A stretch of 38,047 nucleotides of DNA, from positions 1 through 38,047 of the IMG/VR virus record IMGVR_UViG_3300010316_000022. One strand, 5' to 3'. The notes below the pieces were generated by a model, which searched no databases, was not told the DNA's origin, and saw only the letters and a program-made list of their open reading frames with translations. This document shows positions 17,153-25,600 of this stretch, one piece after another (the first letter of the stretch is position 1; the number at the start of each line of letters is the position of its first letter). Both the position numbers and the translations under genes were made by a program. The stretch is from a virus.

Positions 17153-17947
17153 ATGTTAAAAGACACTATTCAACAATTCAGAATGATGAGAAGCCAATCT
17201 CGTGATCGTCTTGGTACTCAACAGAAGACTAAACAACGCCTTAGTCTAGCTGAGAGACGTATCGCTGAGACTTCTTATGAGATGAAAGCTGCAGCTAGAG
17301 GTGTTGCTCAGGCTGCGGAAGAAGCACCTTATGATCCTGCCGAGAGTATCAACTCCTGGTATGATCAGATTGATGAAATGCGTAGGGAACGTGCTACCCG
17401 TGCTGACCAAGAGCGTTCTACCTCCGGTACTCTAGGACAAGAACAAAGACCTGAGCGTAGGTATGAACAAGAGTTCAGGGGTGAAGTTTCTGTTCCAGAA
17501 GACCTTAAGGAAGACCCTGAGTTTACCTCTGCTGTATCTGAACTAGCTTCTAAGTACGGGATCAACGAGTCAGAAGTATACGCAGTAATTCAAGGTGAGT
17601 CTGCCTTTAATCCTCAGGCTCGTAACCCTAGCGGAGCCACAGGTTTGTTCCAATTCATGCCTACTACTGCTGAAGAACTTGGTGTCTCTACAGAAGATAT
17701 TATGTCTATGTCACCTACTGAGCAGGTTGAACTCTACGATAAGTATCTTCAACGGTGGAACTACTCAGGGGGTAACCGTCTAGGGATTATGCAGGCTGCC
17801 CCTGCGTTCGCATCTAAAGCCCCTGAAGAAGTTATCTATGCCAAGGGTACCGCAGCTTGGGACCAGAACCCAGGGTGGCGAGAACTAGGTGATGGACCAA
17901 TTACTGTTAGAAGTATCAATAGCTATTACGCTAAGAGAGGATCATAA
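17153..17947 (+). CDS. Virion-associated lytic transglycosylase
   Basis: This 264-residue protein has a charged helical N-terminal half and a C-terminal SLT-type lytic transglycosylase domain (residues about 118-250). The catalytic glutamate is E149 in VIQGESAFNP, followed by the family motifs GATGLFQFMP and, further on, a GNRLGIMQAAPAF segment. The enzyme cleaves peptidoglycan so that the ejected tube can cross the cell wall. In T7 this domain is at the start of gp16; here it is a separate protein. It starts two bases after the previous stop and overlaps the next gene as TAATG. It could also assist lysis, since no dedicated endolysin is visible. Confidence 0.87.
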   Translation: MLKDTIQQFRMMRSQSRDRLGTQQKTKQRLSLAERRIAETSYEMKAAARGVAQAAEEAPYDPAESINSWYDQIDEMRRERATRADQERSTSGTLGQEQRPERRYEQEFRGEVSVPEDLKEDPEFTSAVSELASKYGINESEVYAVIQGESAFNPQARNPSGATGLFQFMPTTAEELGVSTEDIMSMSPTEQVELYDKYLQRWNYSGGNRLGIMQAAPAFASKAPEEVIYAKGTAAWDQNPGWRELGDGPITVRSINSYYAKRGS

Positions 17948-18447
17948 TGAAATTTAATGGACCGATCCCAGGGCAATCCCTTACGTCTACCCCAAAGAAC
18001 TATCCTTGGGAAAGGCCACCAGAGACTACTGATCCTGATGAAGCTATCACACATCACTTGACTAGACTTTCTCAACCAAAGATGTTGGACACTATCCTCG
18101 ATGGTATCTCAGTAGGGATGCCTGTTAGTCTTATTACAGACATGATGTTGACTGGTGCTGTAGCTAAAGGTATTCACTCTATTGACATCTCTCTGATGGC
18201 GGCTCCTGTTATCCACGAGTACATTGTAAACCTTTTAGAAGAAGAAGGTATTGAGTTCAAGGAGTTTTTCTCTGAGGATAACGATGATGATACTCGGAAG
18301 AACCTTGCTGTGTCTCAGGCTATTCGTGGTCTCAAGGAGACTGGTATCTCTAAGGAACCTGAAGAAGAACTCTCTGAGGAAATTGAACCAATGGAAGAAG
18401 AAGAACAACCTAGACGTGGACTTATGTCTCGGGAGGTAACTGAATGA
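17947..18447 (+). CDS. Virion protein of unknown function in the ejection cluster
   Basis: This 166-residue protein opens with MKFNGPIPGQSL and a proline-rich stretch. It has a hydrophobic centre (about residues 45-95, with GISVGMPVSLITDMML) and ends in a very acidic tail (about 105-155). Similar openings occur in structural proteins of other marine phages, from memory. It is coupled to both neighbours (TAATG before, ATGA after), so it probably assembles with the ejection proteins. The central segment could sit in a membrane, but it is interrupted by charged residues. No enzymatic motif is visible. Confidence 0.6.
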   Translation: MKFNGPIPGQSLTSTPKNYPWERPPETTDPDEAITHHLTRLSQPKMLDTILDGISVGMPVSLITDMMLTGAVAKGIHSIDISLMAAPVIHEYIVNLLEEEGIEFKEFFSEDNDDDTRKNLAVSQAIRGLKETGISKEPEEELSEEIEPMEEEEQPRRGLMSREVTE

Positions 18448-19868
18448 GTTTTGCTGCTGGATTCTTTGGAACACTCTCTAAGAACATTGAGAGTAAACGA
18501 GACTTTATTCGTAACAAGGTAGAAGAAGATCGCCTGTATCTCCGTGAGCAGGGTCTTCACCGTATGGCACGGGTACAAGAACAACGTGGTACCTATGAGA
18601 CTGCTGCTCGTGGTCTTATTCGTCGTGGTGTGGATGAACAGTCTGTGCTTACTGCTATGGAGTCTGACCCTCAGGGTATCCTAGAGGTTTACCGTGAGGC
18701 AACTAGTGACAGGACTATAACAAAAGAAGCTCTAAACGCTGTCTTCAATATTGGCAATGAGTATCGTACTGATGCTACACTGTCTCAGGTCCTGGAGAAG
18801 ATTCTTCCTACAGTAACCCAGCTTCCTGCTGATGCTGACCCTACTACTGTGCGTCGTAAGAGTCTTGCCTCTTGGCTTAACCTTGACACTGAGGAAGAAA
18901 TCAGTGAGCAGGTGTACAATGCTCAGGTTGTTGGAGGTATGACTGGCGACCAGATTCTAGCCTCTATGAACATCCCTGTGACTGCTAGGGGTGAGGCTCG
19001 TGATGATGTCTCCTTTAACTTTGAGGCTATGACACCTACTCGTGAGCTGTCTCAGGGTGAGGTGACTGACTGGTTTACTCGTTCACTTGAAGAGTACGAA
19101 CCTATGGTTCTTCAACGTGAAGCAGAGATTAAACAGCAGTTGGTTGGTATAGAACGTGATGACACTATGACAACTGAACAGAAGAATGCTATCAGAGAGG
19201 AGCTAAGAGTTGGCAAAGAAGCTCTTGATAACCTACCTACTGTTAAGCAAGAACGGCTTGAAGCCTTGATTGGTTTGATGGGTGTGCTTCCTAATACCCA
19301 GACTTACTTCGATATGTATCCTGAGCTGTTCTCCACTAAGTACGGTTTTAATACTACAACTACAGAGTTGTTTACCCCTCGTACTGAAACAGGTGGCATT
19401 ATAACCACTGACCTACCCCCTGCACCAAGCTTGGTTGAAAGACCTACACCAGAGGTAACTCCAGAGGTTGAAACCCCCACCTCCATTGAAGCCAGTTCAC
19501 CTGAAGACGCAGCGGGTAAGGTAGAAGAGTTCTTTACTAACAACCCTAATAGACCTTACACTGAAGTTACTATGAATGGTCAGACCGAGATTGTAGAGAA
19601 CAAAGATTACTTTGAGAATATGTTTATGTCTGAAGAACCTAATATGCTTGGTGCTATCGAGGAAGTAATCTCTGGTCCTTCTGAGAGTCTTCCTGAGCAA
19701 CCAGTTGAACTAAGACAAGCCCTGTCTGACATTGTTTTTGCTGAGGGTGATGAAGCTAAGAGAGCTGCAGCTATTGAAAAAGCTATCGAGATGGTTGCAG
19801 GTATGGGTTCCTTTGAGGGTAAAGATAAACTTGTTGTATCTCTTATTAAACTAAGAGGAGGTTTCTGA
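18444..19868 (+). CDS. Putative internal virion protein
   Basis: This 474-residue protein begins with an amphipathic helix (SFAAGFFGTLSKNIESKRDFI) and continues mainly as charged helices. A Pro/Thr/Glu-rich linker lies near residues 310-350. It sits between the small acidic virion protein and the largest ejection protein, the place of gp15-like core proteins in T7-type phages, and its length is comparable to other podoviral core proteins. It is coupled to the previous gene by ATGA. I see no catalytic motif. The assignment is from order and composition. Confidence 0.6.
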   Translation: MSFAAGFFGTLSKNIESKRDFIRNKVEEDRLYLREQGLHRMARVQEQRGTYETAARGLIRRGVDEQSVLTAMESDPQGILEVYREATSDRTITKEALNAVFNIGNEYRTDATLSQVLEKILPTVTQLPADADPTTVRRKSLASWLNLDTEEEISEQVYNAQVVGGMTGDQILASMNIPVTARGEARDDVSFNFEAMTPTRELSQGEVTDWFTRSLEEYEPMVLQREAEIKQQLVGIERDDTMTTEQKNAIREELRVGKEALDNLPTVKQERLEALIGLMGVLPNTQTYFDMYPELFSTKYGFNTTTTELFTPRTETGGIITTDLPPAPSLVERPTPEVTPEVETPTSIEASSPEDAAGKVEEFFTNNPNRPYTEVTMNGQTEIVENKDYFENMFMSEEPNMLGAIEEVISGPSESLPEQPVELRQALSDIVFAEGDEAKRAAAIEKAIEMVAGMGSFEGKDKLVVSLIKLRGGF

Positions 19869-19870
19869 AG

Positions 19871-22800
19871 TTGAGCAAATACTTAAATAGTGTGAACAAA
19901 GCTTTTGGTCTTCAAGAGGGTGTGTCTAGCCTTTTGAACGATGAGTTCTTCCCATCAGTCTCTAGATACATGAGGGATCGTCATGGTATGACAGAGGAAG
20001 ACAACACTCGGGAAGAAATCCGGGATGCCTTTGTTAACTCTATGCGTTCCTTCAATGCTGGTAACTCCATTACCGCAACACAAGAGATGAACTACTTGTA
20101 CCGTGGTGAAGGTGCAGAACTTACTGAGCGTAGAGAGACTGCTGCCAGTGCCTATGACCTTTGGGATTCCCTCAAGGGTTCCTTTGATGGTACTACTGTT
20201 GGGGAGAAAGCTGATGCTGTGGGAGACTACGCTAAAGCTCTCATCCTAGACCCTGTGAACGTTGTATCCTTTGGTTTCGGTAAACTTGCTGGGGTTGGGG
20301 CAACTAAGGCTGCTACACAAGCACTTAAGGTTCTTGCTCGTGAGGCTGCAACTACTGCTGCTACTGCAGCTACCCGCCGTGGGGTAACAGGTGCCGCCCT
20401 CCAGCAAGTACGCAGAGAGGCTGCTCAAGGAGTTATGTCTCGTGGTATGCGTGAGGCTTCTTACCAGACCGCTCTTAAGAAGGGTGGGGTAAGGGACATT
20501 GTAGTTAGCGGTCTCACCGATGTAGCTGCTGGGGTTCTGGTTGATGCTGGGTCTCAACAGGCTAATATCCTGACAGGTAGGCAAGAGGAGTACGACCCTG
20601 TTCGTGGTGCTATTGTAGGTATTGTGGGTGGTGTCGTTGTGGGTGGTATCGCAGGTGCTTCTGTAGCCCTCCGTGGTTCTACTAACCTTGAGAACACATC
20701 TACAGCTATTGCTAGAGACAGGGAGACTATAGCTCAAGCTCTGGCTCGGTACACTAATGAAGAAACAGGTGCTAGTGCTGCTGCAAGAGAAGTAGACCCT
20801 CTTAGAGCCTCTCAGAAGCTAGGGGAGTGGCTTACTCCATTCCAGGAGTACGTAGAACAAGGTAGGTTTCTGCGGGAAGCCGATGATCCCGCTTGGGAAC
20901 TCTACGAGGAAACCCTGAATCAAGCTTTTGTTCAGGGTGTGAAAGATATTCTAGATGCTAGTGGCATCCCTATTGAAAGGTTGAACCCAGCTTTAGGGCA
21001 AAGGCGTAGTGGTTGGTTAGTTAATGTTGTTACCGACCCTAGCTTTCCGAATAAAACCTTTGATGAACTTCAAGACTTTCTAGATGATACTGTTGGTAAA
21101 CTTCAAGGTCGGTCTGTACCTATTGAAGACTACCTACTCATTAACGCTGAGAGAGCTAGTGAAGCTGGTAGAACACTACGTGCCCAACGTATGACTGCAG
21201 ATGCTGCTAGACTTCTAGGGCGTAGACCTGGAGATATTACTGGTCGTGAAGCTCTGGACAGTGCCTTGGGTGATGTCCCTGGTCCTCGTGGTAAAATTGC
21301 TGATTGGATTTCCAGTGGGCAGAATACTTTTATTCGTATGCTCGTCACACACCCTGGGACCACTGCTCTGAACTTAACGGGGTGGGCGCAGGCCACGAGT
21401 ACCCAAACATACTCAGACCTCCTCAGAGGGGCTCTCTACGGGGGCACAGCGGCTATCACAGGGTTGGTAGGCCAAGGTGCTACCTCAGCTAAGTACGCAA
21501 AGATGGCTAGGAGCATGGTCGCTCTGCAAGGACAGAAGATTAGAAACCTAGCTGACCCTCTTGGTACTCGTGATGAAGTCTTGGACTACCTTACGTATAG
21601 ACCAGAAGCACAAGATACTCTCTTTAGGTATCTTGCTGGTGGTGTTGAAGCGGAAGATGTTATGAAGGAGTTGAATCTACTCCCTGGGGAAACTATTTCT
21701 AAGACTGGATTCCAGAAAGCCTTCGATGGTCTTCAGGTAGCTTATGGTGTATCCGCTCAGGATATGTTGACGAAGACTCAAGAGTTTGCTTACGCTATCG
21801 ACAAACAGATTAGACTTAAGTACGGTATGTCTTTTAATGACTTCATGAAACAAGAGAACATCTCGGACATCTTGACTAACCCTAAGACTACTTCCTTTAA
21901 GGACTATGCTCTTATCGAAGGTAGAGCTGTGGAGGATGCTCTCGGAAATGTTTTTGCCAAGAAGTATGGTCCTCGTCCAGGAGACAGAGCAGGACCCCTG
22001 AAGTTTGTTGCTGGTGTTATCGAAGAAGCTAGGAACATTCCTATCATTGGCGCTATGGTTCCCTTTGGGCAGTTCTTCAACAACACTCTAGGGTTTATGT
22101 TTGACCATACATTTATCAGTCTTATCCATAAGATTGCTACTGGTTCTGCTCGTGATCCTCTTGACCTTGTAACCAAGTCTGCTGTGGGCTGGGGCCTTAT
22201 TGGTTGGGCTGCATCTAAGGAGATGTCTAACCTTGAGGAAGGTCTTGCTTGGCATGAAGAACGTAATGACAAGGGTGCTGTAGTAACACGGCTCTATGAT
22301 TACCCTCTGTCCTTCTGGAAGATGGTTGGACGTATTGCTGCTCATGCTCGTAGAGACCAAGAAGTTCCGGTAGACCTAATGGTTGAGTTTGGGAAAACCT
22401 TTGGTATTGAATCAGTTTCTAGACAACTAGGAGATGCTGCGGGTTACGTAGTAAACGGTATCACAATGTTAGGAGCTGGGGAAACAGAACAAGCTCGTAA
22501 GTCTGCTATAGATGCAGTAAAAGCTTCATTAGCGATGTATGTCTCAGGGTTTACCCGCTTTGTAGACCCTATCAACACTGCCTTGGCATTTGCTGAGGGA
22601 GACAACTACATTGAACCTACTCGTAATATTGGTAACAAGAGTCTGAACAACGCTATTAGGTATACTGATCAAGTCATTGATGCCCTTATTGGTCTTGAGA
22701 ACTTGCCCGGAGATACTTCTGGTTACCGTATTGAACAGGAAAATGCTGTAACAGATAGGGATATGGGGGTTAACCCTGCACGTGTCTTTGGTATCCGTGA

Positions 22801-23278
22801 GGTATCACCTGCGTCTTCTACCCAGAAGTTGTTCAACCAGATTGGTAGACCACAGTGGGATACAGAATTACAAGTAAACGAACCAGAGGCTCAGAACATC
22901 TTTAACGAGTATATCTTTCCGTACATGGAGTACCAAGCAGATCAACTTATTGAGAGTGGTAGATGGGATACTCTGTCACCCAGCGCCAAGAAGCAAGCTC
23001 TTGCAGGTCTGATAGAGATGGCTAGGATTGACGTGAAGGAAATCCTTAGGAACACTACCCCTGGATCAGACACCAAGAAGGCTAGTCTTATCTATGACAT
23101 CAACAATATGAGTAGCCGTGGGTCTAGAGTCTTTAGGGAGACCCTGAGACAGTTTGGTGTATCTCAGAGGGACCTTCCAGACCTTGACCAACCACAGTTG
23201 GAGTTGTTGCTCTGGTTTGTTAAAGAAAGGTTTGAGAGTAACAAAGACCTGATAGATGAAGTTCTAGGTAGGAACTAG
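19871..23278 (+). CDS. Large internal virion (ejection) protein
   Basis: This 1135-residue protein is the longest in the window and the last of the rightward block, the place of T7 gp16-like proteins. The start is TTG at 19871 after a strong GGAGG (19857-19861). A Gly/Val-rich hydrophobic stretch at about residues 246-268 (GAIVGIVGGVVVGGIAG) could cross a membrane, and a second apolar patch follows near 770-780. The remainder is alternating helices. The transglycosylase domain usually found at the start of gp16 is on a separate gene upstream. The likely role is the inner-membrane part of the DNA ejection channel. It contains many lysines, so it is a candidate target of the acyltransferase. 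Confidence 0.7.
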   Translation: MSKYLNSVNKAFGLQEGVSSLLNDEFFPSVSRYMRDRHGMTEEDNTREEIRDAFVNSMRSFNAGNSITATQEMNYLYRGEGAELTERRETAASAYDLWDSLKGSFDGTTVGEKADAVGDYAKALILDPVNVVSFGFGKLAGVGATKAATQALKVLAREAATTAATAATRRGVTGAALQQVRREAAQGVMSRGMREASYQTALKKGGVRDIVVSGLTDVAAGVLVDAGSQQANILTGRQEEYDPVRGAIVGIVGGVVVGGIAGASVALRGSTNLENTSTAIARDRETIAQALARYTNEETGASAAAREVDPLRASQKLGEWLTPFQEYVEQGRFLREADDPAWELYEETLNQAFVQGVKDILDASGIPIERLNPALGQRRSGWLVNVVTDPSFPNKTFDELQDFLDDTVGKLQGRSVPIEDYLLINAERASEAGRTLRAQRMTADAARLLGRRPGDITGREALDSALGDVPGPRGKIADWISSGQNTFIRMLVTHPGTTALNLTGWAQATSTQTYSDLLRGALYGGTAAITGLVGQGATSAKYAKMARSMVALQGQKIRNLADPLGTRDEVLDYLTYRPEAQDTLFRYLAGGVEAEDVMKELNLLPGETISKTGFQKAFDGLQVAYGVSAQDMLTKTQEFAYAIDKQIRLKYGMSFNDFMKQENISDILTNPKTTSFKDYALIEGRAVEDALGNVFAKKYGPRPGDRAGPLKFVAGVIEEARNIPIIGAMVPFGQFFNNTLGFMFDHTFISLIHKIATGSARDPLDLVTKSAVGWGLIGWAASKEMSNLEEGLAWHEERNDKGAVVTRLYDYPLSFWKMVGRIAAHARRDQEVPVDLMVEFGKTFGIESVSRQLGDAAGYVVNGITMLGAGETEQARKSAIDAVKASLAMYVSGFTRFVDPINTALAFAEGDNYIEPTRNIGNKSLNNAIRYTDQVIDALIGLENLPGDTSGYRIEQENAVTDRDMGVNPARVFGIREVSPASSTQKLFNQIGRPQWDTELQVNEPEAQNIFNEYIFPYMEYQADQLIESGRWDTLSPSAKKQALAGLIEMARIDVKEILRNTTPGSDTKKASLIYDINNMSSRGSRVFRETLRQFGVSQRDLPDLDQPQLELLLWFVKERFESNKDLIDEVLGRN

Positions 23279-23287
23279 ACAAAAATA

Positions 23288-23316
23288 AAGGGGAGGAGCT
23301 TAGTGCTCTTCCCCTT
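23288..23316. terminator. Bidirectional terminator between convergent gene blocks
   Basis: AAGGGGAGGAGC at 23288-23299 and GCTCTTCCCCTT at 23305-23316 form a 12-bp stem with one G-U pair and a 5-base loop. On the rightward strand it is followed by AGTCTTTT, and on the leftward strand by TATTTTTG. It can therefore stop transcripts of both blocks, which end 10 bases away on each side. Confidence 0.85.
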
Positions 23317-23326
23317 AGTCTTTTAC

Positions 23327-23539
23327 TTATTGTTTAAATAGTAACTTGATTCGATCTTCGTGGTTTTTAATCCTCTGTATAATATGAGGAACAAATAATT
23401 GGTGGTGCTCTGAAAGCAGATAGGCAAAGTAAAGTTTCTCCCCCTGTTTTTCTATCTCAATTCTTTCAGCACCGTCCTTAAAGCTTTGGTTTATCTCCAC
23501 ACTATCCAGTAGTAAATCTTTTAAACTGTCGTAAAGCAT
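23327..23539 (-). CDS. Hypothetical protein, last gene of leftward block
   Basis: This 70-residue protein has a charged, mixed helix/strand composition (LKDLLLDSVEINQSF, then KLYFAYLLSEHHQLFVPHI). I do not recognise it. It ends 11 bases before the shared terminator and starts 5 bases after the neighbour's stop, in line with an operon. No membrane segment or signal peptide is present. Confidence 0.5.
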   Translation of the reverse strand: MLYDSLKDLLLDSVEINQSFKDGAERIEIEKQGEKLYFAYLLSEHHQLFVPHIIQRIKNHEDRIKLLFKQ

Positions 23540-23544
23540 AGCGT

Positions 23545-23808
23545 CTACCCCTGTGTCATGAAGTCACCCCAACGGTTGGCTTCTTTTTTTATGTCTTCCA
23601 TTTGGTGATCTTTAATCTCACCTGAAGTTCTAGCCAGTAGACCACCAAGAGCTACCCCAATGTAGTACTCTCTATTGGTTAGAGCCTTGGGTCTCCCCGG
23701 AGAGAGCTTCTTGGGCTTGGACTCTTTGGAGGTTTCTAAAATACGACTGGGTGTAACCTGATTCATAGCTACGTCTATCCTCGCTGCCTTGCTCGTAGAG
23801 GGAGCCAT
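23545..23808 (-). CDS. Hypothetical protein overlapping an RMF-like gene
   Basis: This frame of 87 residues has an unstructured, Lys/Ser/Pro-rich first half and a better-formed second half (LTNREYYIGVALGGLLAR then a helix rich in E and K). The start at 23808 follows AGGGGG at a suitable distance. Its first 137 bases lie inside the gene before it, in another frame, and no later ATG, GTG or TTG would remove the overlap without losing the conserved-looking core. Either the overlap is real or the upstream gene is shorter than drawn. Function unknown. Confidence 0.45.
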   Translation of the reverse strand: MAPSTSKAARIDVAMNQVTPSRILETSKESKPKKLSPGRPKALTNREYYIGVALGGLLARTSGEIKDHQMEDIKKEANRWGDFMTQG

Positions 23809-23857
23809 CGTAACCCCCTTTGTTAAAGTGTTTGATCCCTAGTTGGAAAGGATTCAT
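23672..23857 (-). CDS. Small RMF-like protein
   Basis: This 61-residue protein starts at an ATG overlapping the previous stop (ATGA), which favours 23857 over an ATG 24 bases earlier. The first 40 residues (NPFQLGIKHFNKGGYDGS, then YESGY) have the repeated G-aromatic pattern of short phage proteins resembling ribosome modulation factor. RMF inactivates ribosomes by pairing them; whether this protein does so is not shown. The last 20 residues are polar and overlap the next gene in another frame. The similarity is weak and based on pattern only. Confidence 0.45.
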   Translation of the reverse strand: MNPFQLGIKHFNKGGYDGSLYEQGSEDRRSYESGYTQSYFRNLQRVQAQEALSGETQGSNQ

Positions 23858-24060
23858 GTGTCTTTCTCCACTAGGATACACTTTGTTTCAACTAAGTAAG
23901 CTCCTTCGGGGAGGTTAAGGTCTTCTTCAAAGAGAGTATTAATGAAAGTACATTCTTCTTTAGAGACCATAACCTGTGGGGCTGCTAGACCAACACACCC
24001 TTCGACTGCATTAGGGGTTGTAGGGGTGAGACCACAAATAAGTGCAATAGCAAAATACAT
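23854..24060 (-). CDS. Small exported cysteine-containing protein
   Basis: This 68-residue protein begins with a short hydrophobic stretch (MYFAIALICG) that looks like a signal peptide or lipoprotein-type leader. A polar body follows with further cysteines at 22, 37 and 61, and a CTFINTLFEED segment. It would act in the periplasm or envelope. A link to lysis or exclusion of other phages is possible but unsupported. The leader lacks a clear basic start, so export is uncertain. Confidence 0.5.
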   Translation of the reverse strand: MYFAIALICGLTPTTPNAVEGCVGLAAPQVMVSKEECTFINTLFEEDLNLPEGAYLVETKCILVEKDT

Positions 24061-24061
24061 A

Positions 24062-24241
24062 CTAGTTCACCGTGTGCAATGTTGCTGAAGGTTTATTCTC
24101 TTTAATCATATTCTCAGTAAGGTAATTATACATTAACTCTGTTGCTTCTTTAAGTTCCAGAGGGTGTTTAAACTCTAGGTTACTTACACATAGGTTAGAG
24201 AACACTTGGTACTTAATGCCAAACTCTTCGTTATCTTCCAT
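24062..24241 (-). CDS. Short hypothetical protein (59 residues)
   Basis: An ATG at 24241, preceded by AAAGGAAAG, opens a 59-residue frame (MEDNEEFGIKYQVFSNLC at the start, ATLHTVN at the end) that stops with TAG one base before the next ATG. It is the first gene after the promoter at 24273-24301, with no other candidate for that transcript's first gene. It has acidic and hydrophobic residues spaced like a small helical protein. Function unknown. Confidence 0.6.
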   Translation of the reverse strand: MEDNEEFGIKYQVFSNLCVSNLEFKHPLELKEATELMYNYLTENMIKENKPSATLHTVN

Positions 24242-24272
24242 ACGGCTTTCCTTTAATATTGATTATACTGTA

Positions 24273-24301
24273 ATAGTAAATTAGTTAGAAGGTGTTGTCA
24301 A
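24273..24301 (-). promoter_or_regulatory. Sigma70-type promoter for the small late leftward genes
   Basis: On the minus strand, TTGACA (24301-24296) is followed after exactly 17 bases by TACTAT (24278-24273). The -35 box includes the TGA stop of the DUF3310-like gene. The arrangement is nearly the same as at 32456-32484, and this is the largest gap between leftward genes in the region. It would drive the five small genes down to the terminator at 23288. Confidence 0.65.
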
Positions 24302-24624
24302 GGGTTGTCTCTAATTTTAAACTGGGGGTCATCAAGCATTTTCTGCAGTGTTACCCTTAGTTCTTCTACCCCCACAAGTTTCATCAAGAGTCTTGCCCCT
24401 GAGTAAATAATCTTTCGAGCATCATACTCTTTGGTGGTCCCACTCTTAGTGCCCCACCGCCAGCAAGCCTTAAAGATATTCCCCCTGTGGAAGCCCATGT
24501 CCTTATGCTCGATAAGATCATTGAGGGTGATAGCCCCTGTGGGGAAGTCATAGTACTCTGCTGGACCCCCATCAGGTTTATCTTCTTTCCTACTTTCAGT
24601 ACTCATAAACTCAGCGTATCTCAT
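24298..24624 (-). CDS. DUF3310-like protein
   Basis: This 108-residue protein matches the phage DUF3310 (SaV-like) pattern: a short acidic start, then EYYDFPTGAITLNDLIEH, then GNIFKACWRWGTKSG, and a D-A-R-K helix (about residues 30-80). The family occurs in many phages near nucleotide-metabolism genes, and its biochemical role is not settled. It starts at an ATG overlapping the ThyX stop (TAATG), placing it with dTMP synthesis. Confidence 0.75.
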   Translation of the reverse strand: MRYAEFMSTESRKEDKPDGGPAEYYDFPTGAITLNDLIEHKDMGFHRGNIFKACWRWGTKSGTTKEYDARKIIYSGARLLMKLVGVEELRVTLQKMLDDPQFKIRDNP

Positions 24625-25298
24625 TAAAGCACTCCTTCGACTAACAGTGGTGCAGCTACAGGGAACTGCTTCTTGAGTTCTTCGTAGACTCTCTCAGCTA
24701 CAAAGCGTGTTTCCTTCTGTGTATCTTCTTTAACACGGAGACGGCACATATCAGTAAAGGCATCAAGAGAACCTGACCAGTACCACTCGGTCATTGTCGA
24801 TTGAGGAAGAAGCATACGTGCTTGCTCTGGTGCCACACCGAACTCTAAAGCTTTAAAGTAAGCAGCTTTAATTTCAGAGTCTAGATACTGAGGGTTAAAC
24901 TCGGGGTTTACTTCCCCTTCAGAACCTTGTTTCTTATCCGCAGACCTACCTCTCCAGGCATTAGGAGTATAAAACTCAGGCTCATCATCTACGTACCTAC
25001 GACTGATTTCATTCCAACGTAGAAACTTATGTTTCACAAGTTGGCGAGCTACAAAGATCGGAGCCTTAATGTGGAAGCTGAGGAATACATGACCGAAGGG
25101 TGACATGTGTTTATGTTTAGCTAGGTACTTTAACAGTCTTGAGTCTTGGTCTTTAAGGATACCTTGGTCACCCCAGAACCAATCAGCTTGGTTAACGAAC
25201 TCACTAGTTTTACCAAATGAGACTCTTGCAGCATTTACAATCGAAAGGTCTGTACCCATACTATCAATCAGGGTGACTTTAATCTGTTCTTCACTCAT
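24624..25298 (-). CDS. thyX: Flavin-dependent thymidylate synthase ThyX
   Basis: ThyX makes dTMP from dUMP using methylene-tetrahydrofolate, NADPH and FAD. With the start at 25298 it has 224 residues, normal for the family. The signature RHRx7S appears as KHK (89-91) followed seven residues later by S99 in NEISRRY. The flanking HMSPFGHVFLSFHIKAPIFVARQ block (residues 64-86) is typical. I chose the ATG at 25298 because it overlaps the previous stop by 8 bases, the common pattern in this block; an ATG at 25322 would add eight residues and overlap by 32 bases. Both arginines of RHR are lysine here. It pairs with the RNR to supply dTTP. Confidence 0.93.
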   Translation of the reverse strand: MSEEQIKVTLIDSMGTDLSIVNAARVSFGKTSEFVNQADWFWGDQGILKDQDSRLLKYLAKHKHMSPFGHVFLSFHIKAPIFVARQLVKHKFLRWNEISRRYVDDEPEFYTPNAWRGRSADKKQGSEGEVNPEFNPQYLDSEIKAAYFKALEFGVAPEQARMLLPQSTMTEWYWSGSLDAFTDMCRLRVKEDTQKETRFVAERVYEELKKQFPVAAPLLVEGVL

Positions 25299-25536
25299 AG
25301 AACTTATCCAATACTTGCCCACTTACATTAGTCTTAAAACCAGGTTCATGATGCGCAGAAGGGAAAGAACTCCCCAGTGTATACTCATAGTAAAACCCTA
25401 CGTCACTGGACAGAGCTCTAATACCAATAATAAAATGGTCTACTGATACCGAGACTTGGTTACCCTCGAATGTAACTTGTGTATTCTTCTTTAGCTTTTG
25501 ACCTATCTTGTACTTAGACTGTACTACTTCACTCAT
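25291..25536 (-). CDS. Hypothetical protein between RNR and ThyX
   Basis: This 81-residue protein looks like a small beta-rich fold, with alternating hydrophobic residues (QVTFEGNQVSVSVDHFIIGI, then GFYYEYTLG). The start at 25536 follows AAGGAATAAACT. It lies between two nucleotide-metabolism enzymes and overlaps ThyX by 8 bases, so it is co-translated with it. I do not recognise a family; no catalytic motif is seen. Confidence 0.55.
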   Translation of the reverse strand: MSEVVQSKYKIGQKLKKNTQVTFEGNQVSVSVDHFIIGIRALSSDVGFYYEYTLGSSFPSAHHEPGFKTNVSGQVLDKFYE

Positions 25537-25600
25537 AGTTTATTCCTTGAGTTGTTTAAAGGGTGGGAAGTTTATACACTTACCCAGGTGTTACTCTTGG

